Assembly: GCA_947038195.1 (NCBI GenBank)
Contig: CAMQVI010000009.1
Span: forward strand, 1-39,427
Direction: 5' to 3'
DNA: 39,427 nt
Source of the DNA: an uncultured Brevinema sp.
GTDB lineage: Bacteria; Spirochaetota; Brevinematia; Brevinematales; Brevinemataceae
This document shows, one piece after another, positions 8,204 through 16,343 of this stretch (its first letter is position 1; every line of letters starts with the position of its first letter). Made by a program: the position numbers and the translations under genes. The notes beneath the pieces were generated by a model. The model saw only the letters and a list, made by a program, of their open reading frames with translations. It searched no databases and was not told where the DNA came from.

Positions 8204-8232
8204 TTGACAAAGACTATTATTAAGGATATAAT
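8204..8232 (+). promoter_or_regulatory. Consensus sigma-70 promoter
   Basis: Exact TTGACA and TATAAT with a 17-bp spacer, about 55 bp upstream of the sugar-nucleotide dehydratase gene. Predicted to be strong and constitutive. Confidence 0.85.
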
Positions 8233-8286
8233 AATAATTAGAGCTAACTTTCAGTCACCCACTTTAAAATATACTAGGGGTAGATT

Positions 8287-9303
8287 ATGTTTAAGGATAA
8301 GACCCTTGTTATTACAGGTGGTACAGGATCTTTTGGAAATAAGATGTTACATTATTTTCTTGAGCACACAGATATAGAACAAGTAAGAATTTTCTCACGA
8401 GATGAAGAAAAACAAGATCTTATGCGTAGGGAACTGTGTGATTCTCGTGTACGGTATTATATAGGAGATGTTCGTAACTTTGAAAGTGTAGACGATGCTT
8501 TTTATGGAGCTGATTTTGTTTTTCATGCCGCCGCCCTTAAACAAGTGCCGTCCTGTGAGTTTTACCCTATGGAAGCCGTTCAAACCAATATAATTGGTGC
8601 TAATAATGTTATTAACGCTGCTACTAAAAATCAAATAAAAAATCTTATCGTTTTATCTACTGATAAAGCTGTTGCTCCTGTTAGTACAATGGGAATGACT
8701 AAGGCCATTATGGAAAAATTAATGGTAGCTAAATCACGCACGGTAAATCCTAAAAAAACGTCTTTAAGTGCTGTTCGTTATGGTAATATCATGACATCGA
8801 GAGGTTCTGTGATTCCCCTTTTTATAAAGCAATGTAAAGAAGGACACCCCATTACCCTCACAGATCCTAAAATGACTCGTTTTATGATGAGTCCTGAAGA
8901 ATCAGTTGCATTAGTATTATTTGCCTTTAATAATTCTTATCATGGGGATATTTTTGTACAAAAAGCACCAGCTTGTACCATTGAAGATTTAGCCTTGGCA
9001 ATAAGACAGCTTTTTAACCCCACTAATGATATTAAGATTATTGGGATGCGTCATGGAGAGCAATTACACGAAAGTTTGATTGGTGCCGAAGAACTCCCCA
9101 ACGCTATTGATATGGGTGATTTTTATCGTATCCCTATGGATGATAGGAGTCTTGATTATGATAAATATAATATCAAACAAAATCCACAGTCCTCACAGCC
9201 AGAAGGTTATACGTCCTTTAATACAGAGCGTTTAGATGTAGATAGTCTTACTAAAAAGCTCCTCACCTTAGACTATATTAAAAAAGAGCTTAATCTTAGT
9301 TAA
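8287..9303 (+). CDS. capE: UDP-GlcNAc 4,6-dehydratase/5-epimerase, CapE type
   Basis: Extended short-chain dehydrogenase of 338 aa. CapE-type enzymes convert UDP-GlcNAc to a UDP-4-keto-6-deoxy sugar, the first step toward UDP-L-FucNAc; the related PseB starts pseudaminic acid synthesis. The NAD site GGTGSFG is at 11-17, HAAALKQVPSCE at 80-91 and STDKA at 124-128. The usual YxxxK is replaced by MGMTK at 135-139, the MxxxK signature of CapE rather than PseB. RYGNIMTSRGSVIPLF and MTRFMMSPEE follow, also CapE-like. The next pathway genes (reductase, 2-epimerase, glycosyltransferases) are absent here, so the product goes to an unlinked pathway, perhaps surface polysaccharide or flagellin glycosylation (inference). 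One promoter before and one terminator after make it a single-gene unit. Confidence 0.88.
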   Translation: MFKDKTLVITGGTGSFGNKMLHYFLEHTDIEQVRIFSRDEEKQDLMRRELCDSRVRYYIGDVRNFESVDDAFYGADFVFHAAALKQVPSCEFYPMEAVQTNIIGANNVINAATKNQIKNLIVLSTDKAVAPVSTMGMTKAIMEKLMVAKSRTVNPKKTSLSAVRYGNIMTSRGSVIPLFIKQCKEGHPITLTDPKMTRFMMSPEESVALVLFAFNNSYHGDIFVQKAPACTIEDLALAIRQLFNPTNDIKIIGMRHGEQLHESLIGAEELPNAIDMGDFYRIPMDDRSLDYDKYNIKQNPQSSQPEGYTSFNTERLDVDSLTKKLLTLDYIKKELNLS

Positions 9304-9320
9304 AAGAAATAAAAATATAA

Positions 9321-9348
9321 AAAAAATCCTTTTTAAGAAGGATTTTTT
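9321..9348. terminator. Bidirectional terminator
   Basis: 11-bp stem AAAAAATCCTT / AAGGATTTTTT with T-rich runs on both sides. It ends the plus-strand capE gene and the long minus-strand cluster whose last gene ends at 9408. Confidence 0.85.
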
Positions 9349-9407
9349 TTATAAATAATAAATTGGTATGAAAAGGGGAAAATCTCTAAACTATGGCCTG
9401 AAAGGTT

Positions 9408-9581
9408 CTAGTTATTATGATTTCTATAATCAGCATACATTTTACGATATAACTGCATTCTATTACGAAGTCCTGGATTTTTCTCTATCTCTTGAGGAGA
9501 GTCTAATAAGAGCTGATTATAAAAATTTCTTTTATTTGCTATATTTTTTCTAGCTTTATCCATTACATTTCTTAATCCCAT
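9408..9581 (-). CDS. Small basic protein, 57 aa, last gene of the flagellar/bactofilin cluster
   Basis: Unrecognised short reading frame. Its ATG (9581-9579) lies one base after the TAG of the acidic repeat gene, so translation is probably coupled; an AGGG lies about 8 nt upstream. The product starts MGLRNVMDKARKNIANK and ends with a tyrosine-, arginine- and asparagine-rich tail (MYADYRNHNN). It is strongly basic, predicted helical, and has no membrane segment or signal peptide. A plus-strand reading frame at 9368-9553 overlaps it but lacks a ribosome site and context. The opposite charge to the very acidic upstream protein suggests the two could bind each other (inference). Confidence 0.6.
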   Translation of the reverse strand: MGLRNVMDKARKNIANKRNFYNQLLLDSPQEIEKNPGLRNRMQLYRKMYADYRNHNN

Positions 9582-9582
9582 A

Positions 9583-11265
9583 CTATATCCCTAGGTCGTC
9601 TAAAAATCTAATATAAGTATGGTAAAAATCTTTTTGGGATAATTCTTCGATTTTGTCATCTGGTAATAATTCTAATAAATTGTCAATTTCTCTCATCATA
9701 TTTTTAATCTCACTAGGAGCTAAATTGGTTAGGGAAGATGATGAAACAGGCATAGAAGCATTTAATTGATCTAACATATCTAAAGAAAAAGAACCAGAAG
9801 CTGCTGCTGCGGGAGTCACTTTGGTAGGAGATTCAGTCACATCTAGGTCTTCAAAACCAACGGGGGCAGATTCAGGAATAGTGATATCCTCTATAGGAGA
9901 TACTTTATCAGAGCGATTAAGGAGCTCTGCTATGCTAGGGTCAATATCGTTCATAGGTAATTCGTGGGTTTTGGAAATAGCAGGGTCAACACTACTAACA
10001 GGACTTAATTCTTCAAGAATAGGCACATCATCAAAATTATCTAGAGAGTCAAATTCAACAGAAGGAGCTTCGGCGATAGTTAATTCTTCAATAGTAGGCA
10101 CATCGTCAAAATCAACAGAGGTGTCCCCAATAGTCAATTCTTCTGAGGAGCTAGTAGGGATTTCTGTAGCAAGGGTATCATTGAAATCGTTAGGGGAATC
10201 ATCAAAATCAGCTTGGGAGAAGTCAAAAAGTTTTACAGAAGGGGATGATTCTGCGATAGTCAATTCTTCGAGAACAGGAACATCGTCAAAATTATCTAGA
10301 GAGTCAAATTCGACAGAAGGAGTTTCAGCGATAGTCAATTCTTCGAGAACAAGAGTATCGTCAATATCGTTTAGAGGGTCAAATTCAATAGAAGGCTCAC
10401 CAATAGTCAATTCTTCTGAGGAGCTAGCAGGGATTTCTGTAGCAAGGGTATCATTGAAATCGTTAGGGGAATCATCAAAATCAGCTTGGGAGAAGTCAAA
10501 AAGTTTTACAGAAGGAGCTTCAATGATAGTCATTTCTTCTACAGGAGATATATCATTGGAGTTATTCAGGAGACCTGCTAGAGTAGGGTCAATATCGTTC
10601 ATAGGGAATTCATTGAAATCAACGGTAGGGGAGGATTCAGCGATAGTTAATTCTTCGAGAGCAGGCACATCATCAAAATTATCTAGAGAGTCAAATTCAA
10701 CAGAAGGGGAGGATTCGGCGATGGTTAATTCTTCGAGAGCAGGAACATCGTCAAAATTATTTAGAGAGTCAAATTCAACAGAAGGGTCTCCAATAGTCAT
10801 TTCTTCTAAGGAGTTAGTTGAGATAGGGTCAATAGTGCTTGTAGGAGTCATTTCGCCAATAGTAATTTCTTCAAGGGTAGAAGGAGCAGATGGAGTGGGA
10901 GATAGGATAGTAGCTACTTCTTGATCAAAATCAGCAAAGATTTGGTCAAGGTCTGTACTAAACTCTCTGATTTTAGAGTAAGATTCGCCTGAAAGAGTAT
11001 TTTCTTGAGGAGCAGGAGGTGCGATTGTTTCTTCTACAAAGGCAAAAGATTTTGTATCAAGTGGTTTCTCTAAATTTAAATCTGATCCAAAAGAAATTTC
11101 ATTTTCAGGAACAGGTAAAACACCTAAAAATTCTACATCTTCATGTAAAGAAGAGAGATTATTTTGTTTTAAAAAATCTAAAGAAGGTTTTTCGAAAATT
11201 TCTTTTTCAAGAGAGAATGTTTCGATGTCAAGCTCGTTTGAGGCATGTATGGGTCTTTGATCCAT
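9583..11265 (-). CDS. Acidic repeat protein with about 12 EELTI motifs
   Basis: Unrecognised protein of about 560 aa, extremely rich in Asp, Glu, Ser and Pro. From about residue 130 to 500 it repeats a core of the form (L/V/S)EE(L/M)TI(A/G)E followed by a hydrophobic/acidic spacer such as VEFDSLDNFDD. I count about twelve copies, one degraded (EELSPVSS). There is no signal peptide or membrane segment, so it should be cytoplasmic and mostly disordered between motifs. The C-terminal 45 residues (MMREIDNLLELLPDDKIEEL to FLDDLGI) are non-repetitive and look like a folded helical module. The start at 11265 is preferred over 11277 because GGAG is spaced for it. It begins 14 nt after fliS. The motif array suggests multivalent docking of a partner, perhaps bactofilin, FapA or the basic 57-aa protein (inference). 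Confidence 0.75.
   Translation of the reverse strand: MDQRPIHASNELDIETFSLEKEIFEKPSLDFLKQNNLSSLHEDVEFLGVLPVPENEISFGSDLNLEKPLDTKSFAFVEETIAPPAPQENTLSGESYSKIREFSTDLDQIFADFDQEVATILSPTPSAPSTLEEITIGEMTPTSTIDPISTNSLEEMTIGDPSVEFDSLNNFDDVPALEELTIAESSPSVEFDSLDNFDDVPALEELTIAESSPTVDFNEFPMNDIDPTLAGLLNNSNDISPVEEMTIIEAPSVKLFDFSQADFDDSPNDFNDTLATEIPASSSEELTIGEPSIEFDPLNDIDDTLVLEELTIAETPSVEFDSLDNFDDVPVLEELTIAESSPSVKLFDFSQADFDDSPNDFNDTLATEIPTSSSEELTIGDTSVDFDDVPTIEELTIAEAPSVEFDSLDNFDDVPILEELSPVSSVDPAISKTHELPMNDIDPSIAELLNRSDKVSPIEDITIPESAPVGFEDLDVTESPTKVTPAAAASGSFSLDMLDQLNASMPVSSSSLTNLAPSEIKNMMREIDNLLELLPDDKIEELSQKDFYHTYIRFLDDLGI
10127..10515. repeat. In-frame long direct repeats inside the acidic repeat gene
   Basis: A 116-bp segment at 10127-10242 recurs at 10400-10515 with a single mismatch (AGTAGGG versus AGCAGGG), offset 273 bp or 91 codons, so recombination between copies would keep the frame. 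Shorter 40-60 bp repeats coding for the VEFDSLDNFDD-EELTI unit lie around 10020-10100, 10250-10350 and 10610-10790. Confidence 0.9.
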
Positions 11266-11279
11266 GTTAATCTCCATAT

Positions 11280-11681
11280 TTATCCAGAAATATTAATAGT
11301 AGTTATCGTACTTTCACTAGATTCTGCAGCTAAAAGTTCATCCCAACCTTCTTTAAGGTTAGATAGTAATTCAATAGCTTCTTGAATCAGAGTAGTGTTT
11401 TTTTGCATATTTCCTTCAACTAACAGTCTGTGTATGTATATGTATAAACTAGATAACTCGCTAGCAATGTTGCCTGCTTCAAAATTCAAAGAAGCTAATA
11501 ATTCGCTTACAATATTTTGAGATTTGATAGTATTAAGATTAGCTATTTCATAGTTTTTTTGTTCTATTGCCTCTATGGATATATACGCAAAACGAATAGC
11601 CCCTTGATATAGCATAACAACCAATTTTATCTTACTAGCTGTTTCAATATCATTAGTCTTATATGTTTCATGTCCGTACAT
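11280..11681 (-). CDS. fliS: Flagellin export chaperone FliS
   Basis: FliS binds newly made flagellin in the cytoplasm, prevents its premature polymerisation and hands it to the flagellar export gate. The 133-aa protein has the family core: IKLVVMLYQGAIRFAYISIEAIE, then NTIKSQNIVSELLASLNFEAGNIASELSSLYIYIHRLLVEGN and a final LLSNLKEGWDEL, with the usual four-helix layout and length. The ATG at 11681 has GGGGG about 5 nt upstream; an upstream TTG at 11693 is less likely. It lies between bactofilin and the acidic repeat gene, without flagellin or FliD beside it, which is an unusual neighbourhood. Confidence 0.9.
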   Translation of the reverse strand: MYGHETYKTNDIETASKIKLVVMLYQGAIRFAYISIEAIEQKNYEIANLNTIKSQNIVSELLASLNFEAGNIASELSSLYIYIHRLLVEGNMQKNTTLIQEAIELLSNLKEGWDELLAAESSESTITTINISG

Positions 11682-11788
11682 TCTTTCCCCCAATATTTAT
11701 TGTTCTTTGTGAATATCGGAAGTATTTAAAAAGAAATTAATATATCAAAAGAATAATTTATAGTTAGCTTTGGTCTATTATAAATTAT

Positions 11789-12175
11789 CTAGGAAGTCAT
11801 CTTGAAGGAGTTGTTTACTATTTCATCTATGTTTATAGAAGAGTTAGTGGAAATAGTACAGTGACCATCCCATATTACTCCATTCTGAATAATTAATTCA
11901 GGGGTGCTAATATTTCCTTTAATTTTAGCAGTGGGGAGAAGCATTACGCGGATTTTAGAAAAAATATTCCCTAAAATAACCCCTTCAATAACAATGGAAT
12001 CAGCACATATTTCTGATTTAATACGACCAGATTTTCCTACAAGGATATGCTCCATTGCTAATTGCTTACCTATGAATAAACCATCAATACGAAGAGTCCC
12101 TTTTAATTTAATGGTACCTTCAAAGACAGATCCTTCACCTATAATATTTTCTGTGTTAGTAATTCGGTTAGACAT
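11789..12175 (-). CDS. Bactofilin (polymer-forming cytoskeletal protein)
   Basis: Bactofilins assemble without nucleotide into non-polar filaments through a right-handed beta-helix and organise cell shape, wall enzymes, polar structures or flagella. This 128-aa protein has the DUF583 core: IGEGSVFEGTIKLKGTLRIDGLFIG, then VGKSGRIKSEICADSIVIEGVILGNI and a PTAKIKGNISTPELIIQNGVIWDG segment, which are successive beta-helix turns with the conserved glycines. Short unstructured tails flank the core. The AGGAG ribosome site overlaps the stop codon of the preceding 271-aa gene, showing tight coupling. It is next to FapA, another beta-helix polymer-type protein, and FliS, so a role in anchoring flagella or shaping the cell is plausible (inference). 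Confidence 0.9.
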   Translation of the reverse strand: MSNRITNTENIIGEGSVFEGTIKLKGTLRIDGLFIGKQLAMEHILVGKSGRIKSEICADSIVIEGVILGNIFSKIRVMLLPTAKIKGNISTPELIIQNGVIWDGHCTISTNSSINIDEIVNNSFKMTS

Positions 12176-12188
12176 AATCTGTGTACTC

Positions 12189-13004
12189 CTATTTTCTCTG
12201 CTCTATTTGCATAGAGTTAAATATATCTTTTTCTTGGATTTTAAGATAATCTACAGCTTCATCTATGAAAGTTCTACATTCTTCTAAAGCTATATATAAT
12301 GATAAACCATATATGGATATTGTTTTATCATCGGATACTATCAATGCTTGGAAGTCATCCATCTGAAAAGTGTCATCTTTTTTAATCATTTCTATATAAT
12401 TTTGAATCCCCACTAAGAAGGTATAAATAGTTTTAATCAGTGTAATGTGCTCTCTATATAATACTTCTTGGCTAGAGCCTTTTTTCCCCACTTCAAGGTA
12501 ATGGAGATAGCTTTTAAAAATATGATTTATATTTTGATACTGCATGTAAAACTGTTCTCTGATTCCACTAGTTTTTGAAGCGGATAAAAGGACTTTTTGG
12601 GTGAAAATGCTATTATAATTATGATTTATGTATTCTATGATAGAAAACATAGTATTAAAAGACTCTGTATTAGCATGACCATCATCATAATCAAGAAGTT
12701 CTGTAATAGTGATTTTCGATAATAAGCTAAAATCAGAAATATTTGTTCTTACCACAGTGTCGTATTCGGTAGCTGTTTTTTGTAGTTGGGCTCTGGTAAT
12801 TCCGATAGAATTCAAATCTTCCCACGTTAATGTATTTTGGGTAAGTGACTGTAAAAGCGCTCTAATATGATTTATATTTTGTCGGAGGTCTACTAATTTA
12901 TTAGTATCCTTAGATACTCCATACGATAGCTCAAATTTACGTTCTAGTCCTTTTAGTTTATCATAAATAACATGTTGGTAATCACCTAATTCATTAATAG
13001 ACAT
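12189..13004 (-). CDS. Hypothetical helical cytoplasmic protein, 271 aa
   Basis: I do not recognise this protein. It is almost entirely predicted alpha-helix, has no signal peptide or membrane segment, and is rich in Ile, Asn, Tyr and Leu. It has hydrophobic heptads around residues 15-60 (LKGLERKFELSY...LRQNINHIRALLQSL) and 130-225, which suggests a helical bundle or coiled coil. AAGGAGAG lies 3 nt before the ATG. It starts 17 nt after fapA and its stop overlaps the ribosome site of the bactofilin gene, so it is in the middle of a translationally linked trio FapA-unknown-bactofilin. A bactofilin or FapA partner is the simplest guess from context alone. Confidence 0.75.
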   Translation of the reverse strand: MSINELGDYQHVIYDKLKGLERKFELSYGVSKDTNKLVDLRQNINHIRALLQSLTQNTLTWEDLNSIGITRAQLQKTATEYDTVVRTNISDFSLLSKITITELLDYDDGHANTESFNTMFSIIEYINHNYNSIFTQKVLLSASKTSGIREQFYMQYQNINHIFKSYLHYLEVGKKGSSQEVLYREHITLIKTIYTFLVGIQNYIEMIKKDDTFQMDDFQALIVSDDKTISIYGLSLYIALEECRTFIDEAVDYLKIQEKDIFNSMQIEQRK

Positions 13005-13021
13005 ATACTCTCCTTAATTTT

Positions 13022-14980
13022 TTAACCCTTTTTAGTAGTAGATTGTTCATTTTGTTTTATTAGCTCTTTAGTAAATTCAGATGGGTCAAATGATCCCAAT
13101 ACAATATGCTCTTCGACCTTTTTCAAGGAACCAGTACTGTGTGCCATAGCGATATCTAATGCTGTTGCCCCAATTTTAACTTTAACCCCAGGCATAAAGG
13201 ACTTAGTGGCAGAGATAGTGGCTGTTTTTTGCAAGAGATGAAGAGAGCGTGTACTAGATGACAATTTAGCTTCATTTTTTTCTTTTTGATTTGTTAGAGC
13301 ATATAATTTTTGTTCCAGTTTGATTGCTCTTACATCAAGAGGATTTGGGATAAGAGTCACCTGGTCTCTAACTTCTAAAATTTGTTGCTCTTGAGTAGCA
13401 ATTACCTTAGTAATAGCTACCATTTCTCCTAGTAATTTTTTAGAAAATCCGACTTCCATCAGGGTTTCTATGTAAGATTCAGCACCTAATTGAGTAGCTA
13501 CGATTTCAGTATTAGCTTTAACACTTCCGCCCGCTATGATAGATTTCTTGCTATCTCCTGTGACATATACCCCTTTATCACACACAACATTACTATGAAG
13601 AAGGGCTTTTGTAATGATTAAATTCCCCCCGACATTCACTTGAGCACGTTCTATAAAGTAAGCGTAAAAATCTCCATTACATTCAATCTGAGATTCATCT
13701 TTTCCTTGGATACCTTGGTGAGCAATGATATTTCCTTCAGCATGCATAAAACATTTTCCAATATGCCCATAGACTTCGATATTTCCACCAGAAATAACAC
13801 TAAATCCATCTGTGACATTTCCTTTGATGATAACATTCCCTAAGAAATCGATATTACCTACGGTGAGATCCACATCAGAAGCTATTTCTAAGGCAGGGTC
13901 TACACAAATTTGTTTTCTTTTTAAGTATACTTGTCCTGAGCTAGTAGCAATGGCTTGAGATTTATCAGGAGACAAGTGAACATTAGAACCTATACTCCAC
14001 TCTGCTGGATTTCCATCTGTAGCTGGGATAGTTTCTCCCGTAACAGTAGTACCGACTATCCCTCTAGAAGCAGGGTGCATGGTAGCTAGTACAGAGTCTT
14101 GGAAGACATTATGAATGATATTGAGCTCTTTAAAGTCAATACTACCATCTTGGCGAATAGCGTGTTTTAGAGTATCTTCCCCTGTGACAAAGGTATATTC
14201 GATATAAGCATTAGCTCCATTGGTAGCAAGGGTTCCTTCGGCAACGATAATAGGCAAATTAAATAATTCGTTATCTAAAGCTTCTTGTATGTATTGTTCG
14301 TTAACACCATGGGCAACACCATTTTTAAGAAGAGCGTTTATGATTTCGTCTAATTCAGGAAATCGACCATTATTTTTAGGGGCTGTAAAAGTAAATCGGG
14401 CACTCATATTATCCTTTTCTATAGAAACATAAAATTGAGAGTCTACTTTTTCAAGCGTATACTCATAAGGAGCTAAGATTATAGTGTTTTTGGGTTTATG
14501 GATAGCTTGTTTAATTAAGTTAGTGTCCACAGAATGAAATCCTCTACTATTTAATTCTGTGATTATATCATCAGGTATAACAGAACGCCCCAATCCTACA
14601 GGTTCATAAACCTGTAAGCAGAGTCCTTTTTCTCTCATTTGCAATCGGAAAGAGCCATCTTTATTTTTGGCGAGCTCGTTATAGTCATCATAATTAATTG
14701 TGGTAGTGAAATTTTCTAGAAAGCTTTCTTTGACAGAGAATATATAATGAGCTGGCTGTTTAATAAAACCTAGTAAACTGGAAGAGCCCTTTCTTGTCTG
14801 TGTGTGATGGAGGTACATAGCAGGGACATTAAATATTTCACTGGCTTTTTTTATAGCCTCTTTATCATTAAAGGCCAATACTTCTATTTCTGAGTTTCGT
14901 GATTGTTTAAGTAGATTTTGTGCGTCTGTTAATAATTCTGCCCATTGGTCTCTTTCAACAACTTGTTGTAACTGTTTCAT
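13022..14980 (-). CDS. fapA: FapA family (DUF342) beta-helix protein
   Basis: DUF342/FapA protein of 652 aa. FapA-type proteins have an N-terminal Jag-like domain, an alpha/beta domain and a central beta-helix that can self-associate. Relatives affect flagella, motility or sporulation in different bacteria, and some bind polysaccharide (known only loosely). Here residues 1-60 look like the Jag-N part (AFNDKEAIKKASEIFNVPA). Residues about 130-330 hold the FapA domain with HPASRGIVGTTVTGETIPATDG. Residues about 345-510 are repeated glycine-rich beta-helix turns such as VDLTVGNIDFLGNVIIKGNV, followed by a coiled coil (about 530-580). The ATG is 2 nt after the rpoN stop, with GAGG inside the end of rpoN, so the two are coupled. 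Confidence 0.88.
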   Translation of the reverse strand: MKQLQQVVERDQWAELLTDAQNLLKQSRNSEIEVLAFNDKEAIKKASEIFNVPAMYLHHTQTRKGSSSLLGFIKQPAHYIFSVKESFLENFTTTINYDDYNELAKNKDGSFRLQMREKGLCLQVYEPVGLGRSVIPDDIITELNSRGFHSVDTNLIKQAIHKPKNTIILAPYEYTLEKVDSQFYVSIEKDNMSARFTFTAPKNNGRFPELDEIINALLKNGVAHGVNEQYIQEALDNELFNLPIIVAEGTLATNGANAYIEYTFVTGEDTLKHAIRQDGSIDFKELNIIHNVFQDSVLATMHPASRGIVGTTVTGETIPATDGNPAEWSIGSNVHLSPDKSQAIATSSGQVYLKRKQICVDPALEIASDVDLTVGNIDFLGNVIIKGNVTDGFSVISGGNIEVYGHIGKCFMHAEGNIIAHQGIQGKDESQIECNGDFYAYFIERAQVNVGGNLIITKALLHSNVVCDKGVYVTGDSKKSIIAGGSVKANTEIVATQLGAESYIETLMEVGFSKKLLGEMVAITKVIATQEQQILEVRDQVTLIPNPLDVRAIKLEQKLYALTNQKEKNEAKLSSSTRSLHLLQKTATISATKSFMPGVKVKIGATALDIAMAHSTGSLKKVEEHIVLGSFDPSEFTKELIKQNEQSTTKKG

Positions 14981-14982
14981 AA

Positions 14983-16215
14983 CTACCTCGGATGTCTTTG
15001 ATATAAAGAATCAATTGCAAGCTCTTTTCTATATTTATTTACCGTTCGTCTAGCGATAGAAATACCTTTTTTATTTAAAATATTTGTAATACTACTATCA
15101 GACAAAGGGCTCTTCAAATCTTCATTATTAATGATTTTTATTATCATAGCCTTTACTTCTTGGTCGGTAGAATTTCCTATTTTATGAGTCCAGAGCTCTG
15201 TAAAAGGGTGTATGCTATCCTCAAATAAAAAATATCTATTCTGTAAGGCTCTAGATACCGTGGAAATATGTCGTCCTGTAATTTCTGCAATATTTTTCAG
15301 CCCTATTTCCTTAGGAGCTTCTCCCGTTTTTAAGAAAAAATCGCTACGAGCAATAATAATAGCTTCAGCATGTTTTTGTAAGGTAGAAGAACGGAGCTCT
15401 AAAGCCTTTTGTAATTTTTCGACTTCTTTTAAAAAACCAGAAAGCTCTACTTTAGTATAAGTAGTAGTATGATAGTCATTAACTTCTATAGTAGGGGTTA
15501 AATAGTCAGAGGCCTTTATTTTTAAAATATCCCCTTGAGCTTGCACTATGAAGTCTGGATAAATATGCCTTGTACTAGGATTTATAATAGGGGTTTTAGG
15601 TATTGTCTTTAAGTGCTGTAATGCTTTTTCTATATCAAGAGCAGGCATTTTTAACATAAGGGCTAATTTAGTTACGTTAAGGTGTTGCCTATTATTTTGT
15701 ATTAAAAGAGAGGCTAGTTTATATTCTAAACTAGATTCTCCATATTGTTCTTTAGTAATAAATAATAGATACTCTTTACTATCTTTAGCTCCTAATCCCA
15801 TCAAAGAGCTTTTCATTATGTAGGTGTGGATTTTTTGCACATGTTCAAAGTCATAGGTAGTATTCACAAATAACTGCTCTAAAGGTATTTGTAAGAACCC
15901 TTGGGCATTTAAATTACCAAGTATTAAGTACAAAATAGGGGAATCACTTTCTTCTATTTCTAATATAAGCTCTTCTTTTATTTTATCAAATAGCTTTTGT
16001 TCTTGAATGAGCGTTTGCTCAATAATATCAGGGGAAACAGGAGATATAGTACTATTCCATGGCACAAAATTCTTTGTACTTTTTACAAGAGGATTATTTT
16101 TAGTCACTTCATATACGTATATATTAAGCGCCGTTCTATTCATTTGTAAGACAGAGAGATTTTGGAGCATTGTTTGAGTGAAGATAGGGTGTTGCTTGAG
16201 TTCCTGTTGAAACAA
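14983..16215 (-). CDS. rpoN: RNA polymerase sigma-54 factor
   Basis: Sigma-54 directs RNA polymerase to -24/-12 promoters and needs an AAA+ activator. Region I is recognisable as a Gln/Leu-rich start (FTQTMLQNLSVLQMNRTAL), followed by the core-binding region. The DNA-binding part has a helix-turn-helix (NIAEITGRHISTVSRALQNRY) and ends with the RpoN box ARRTVNKYR only 17 residues from the C-terminus. The protein of about 410 aa is slightly short for the family. The open frame extends to TTG 16257 and contains ATG 16230, but only the TTG at 16215 has a good ribosome site (GGGAGG, 7 nt). Region II looks short and not very acidic. No sigma-54 activator gene is in the window. An own promoter lies at 16265-16293. 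Confidence 0.9.
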   Translation of the reverse strand: MFQQELKQHPIFTQTMLQNLSVLQMNRTALNIYVYEVTKNNPLVKSTKNFVPWNSTISPVSPDIIEQTLIQEQKLFDKIKEELILEIEESDSPILYLILGNLNAQGFLQIPLEQLFVNTTYDFEHVQKIHTYIMKSSLMGLGAKDSKEYLLFITKEQYGESSLEYKLASLLIQNNRQHLNVTKLALMLKMPALDIEKALQHLKTIPKTPIINPSTRHIYPDFIVQAQGDILKIKASDYLTPTIEVNDYHTTTYTKVELSGFLKEVEKLQKALELRSSTLQKHAEAIIIARSDFFLKTGEAPKEIGLKNIAEITGRHISTVSRALQNRYFLFEDSIHPFTELWTHKIGNSTDQEVKAMIIKIINNEDLKSPLSDSSITNILNKKGISIARRTVNKYRKELAIDSLYQRHPR

Positions 16216-16264
16216 TTCACATCCTCCCATATATCTATAATACCTATAAAAATACAAGTGTATT

Positions 16265-16293
16265 AATATAACACGTTTTTATAAAAATTGCAA
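16265..16293 (-). promoter_or_regulatory. Internal promoter ahead of rpoN
   Basis: Minus-strand TTGCAA, 17 bp, TATATT, about 50 bp upstream of the TTG start at 16215, in an 86-bp or longer gap that divides the periplasmic pair from the rpoN-fapA-bactofilin-fliS block. Confidence 0.5.
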
Positions 16294-16343
16294 AATAAAT
16301 ATACTATATAAAATAAATCTACAATATAATGGGAAGAGTTATT

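Noticed and set aside
9368-9553. 61-codon plus-strand open frame after capE
   Set aside because: It follows a terminator without a promoter and overlaps the better supported 57-aa minus-strand gene.
9821-10924. 367-codon plus-strand open frame opposite the acidic repeat gene
   Set aside because: It is a mirror of the low-complexity repeat on the other strand, has no ribosome site or operon context, and its Ser/Gly/Glu repeats follow directly from the antisense codons.
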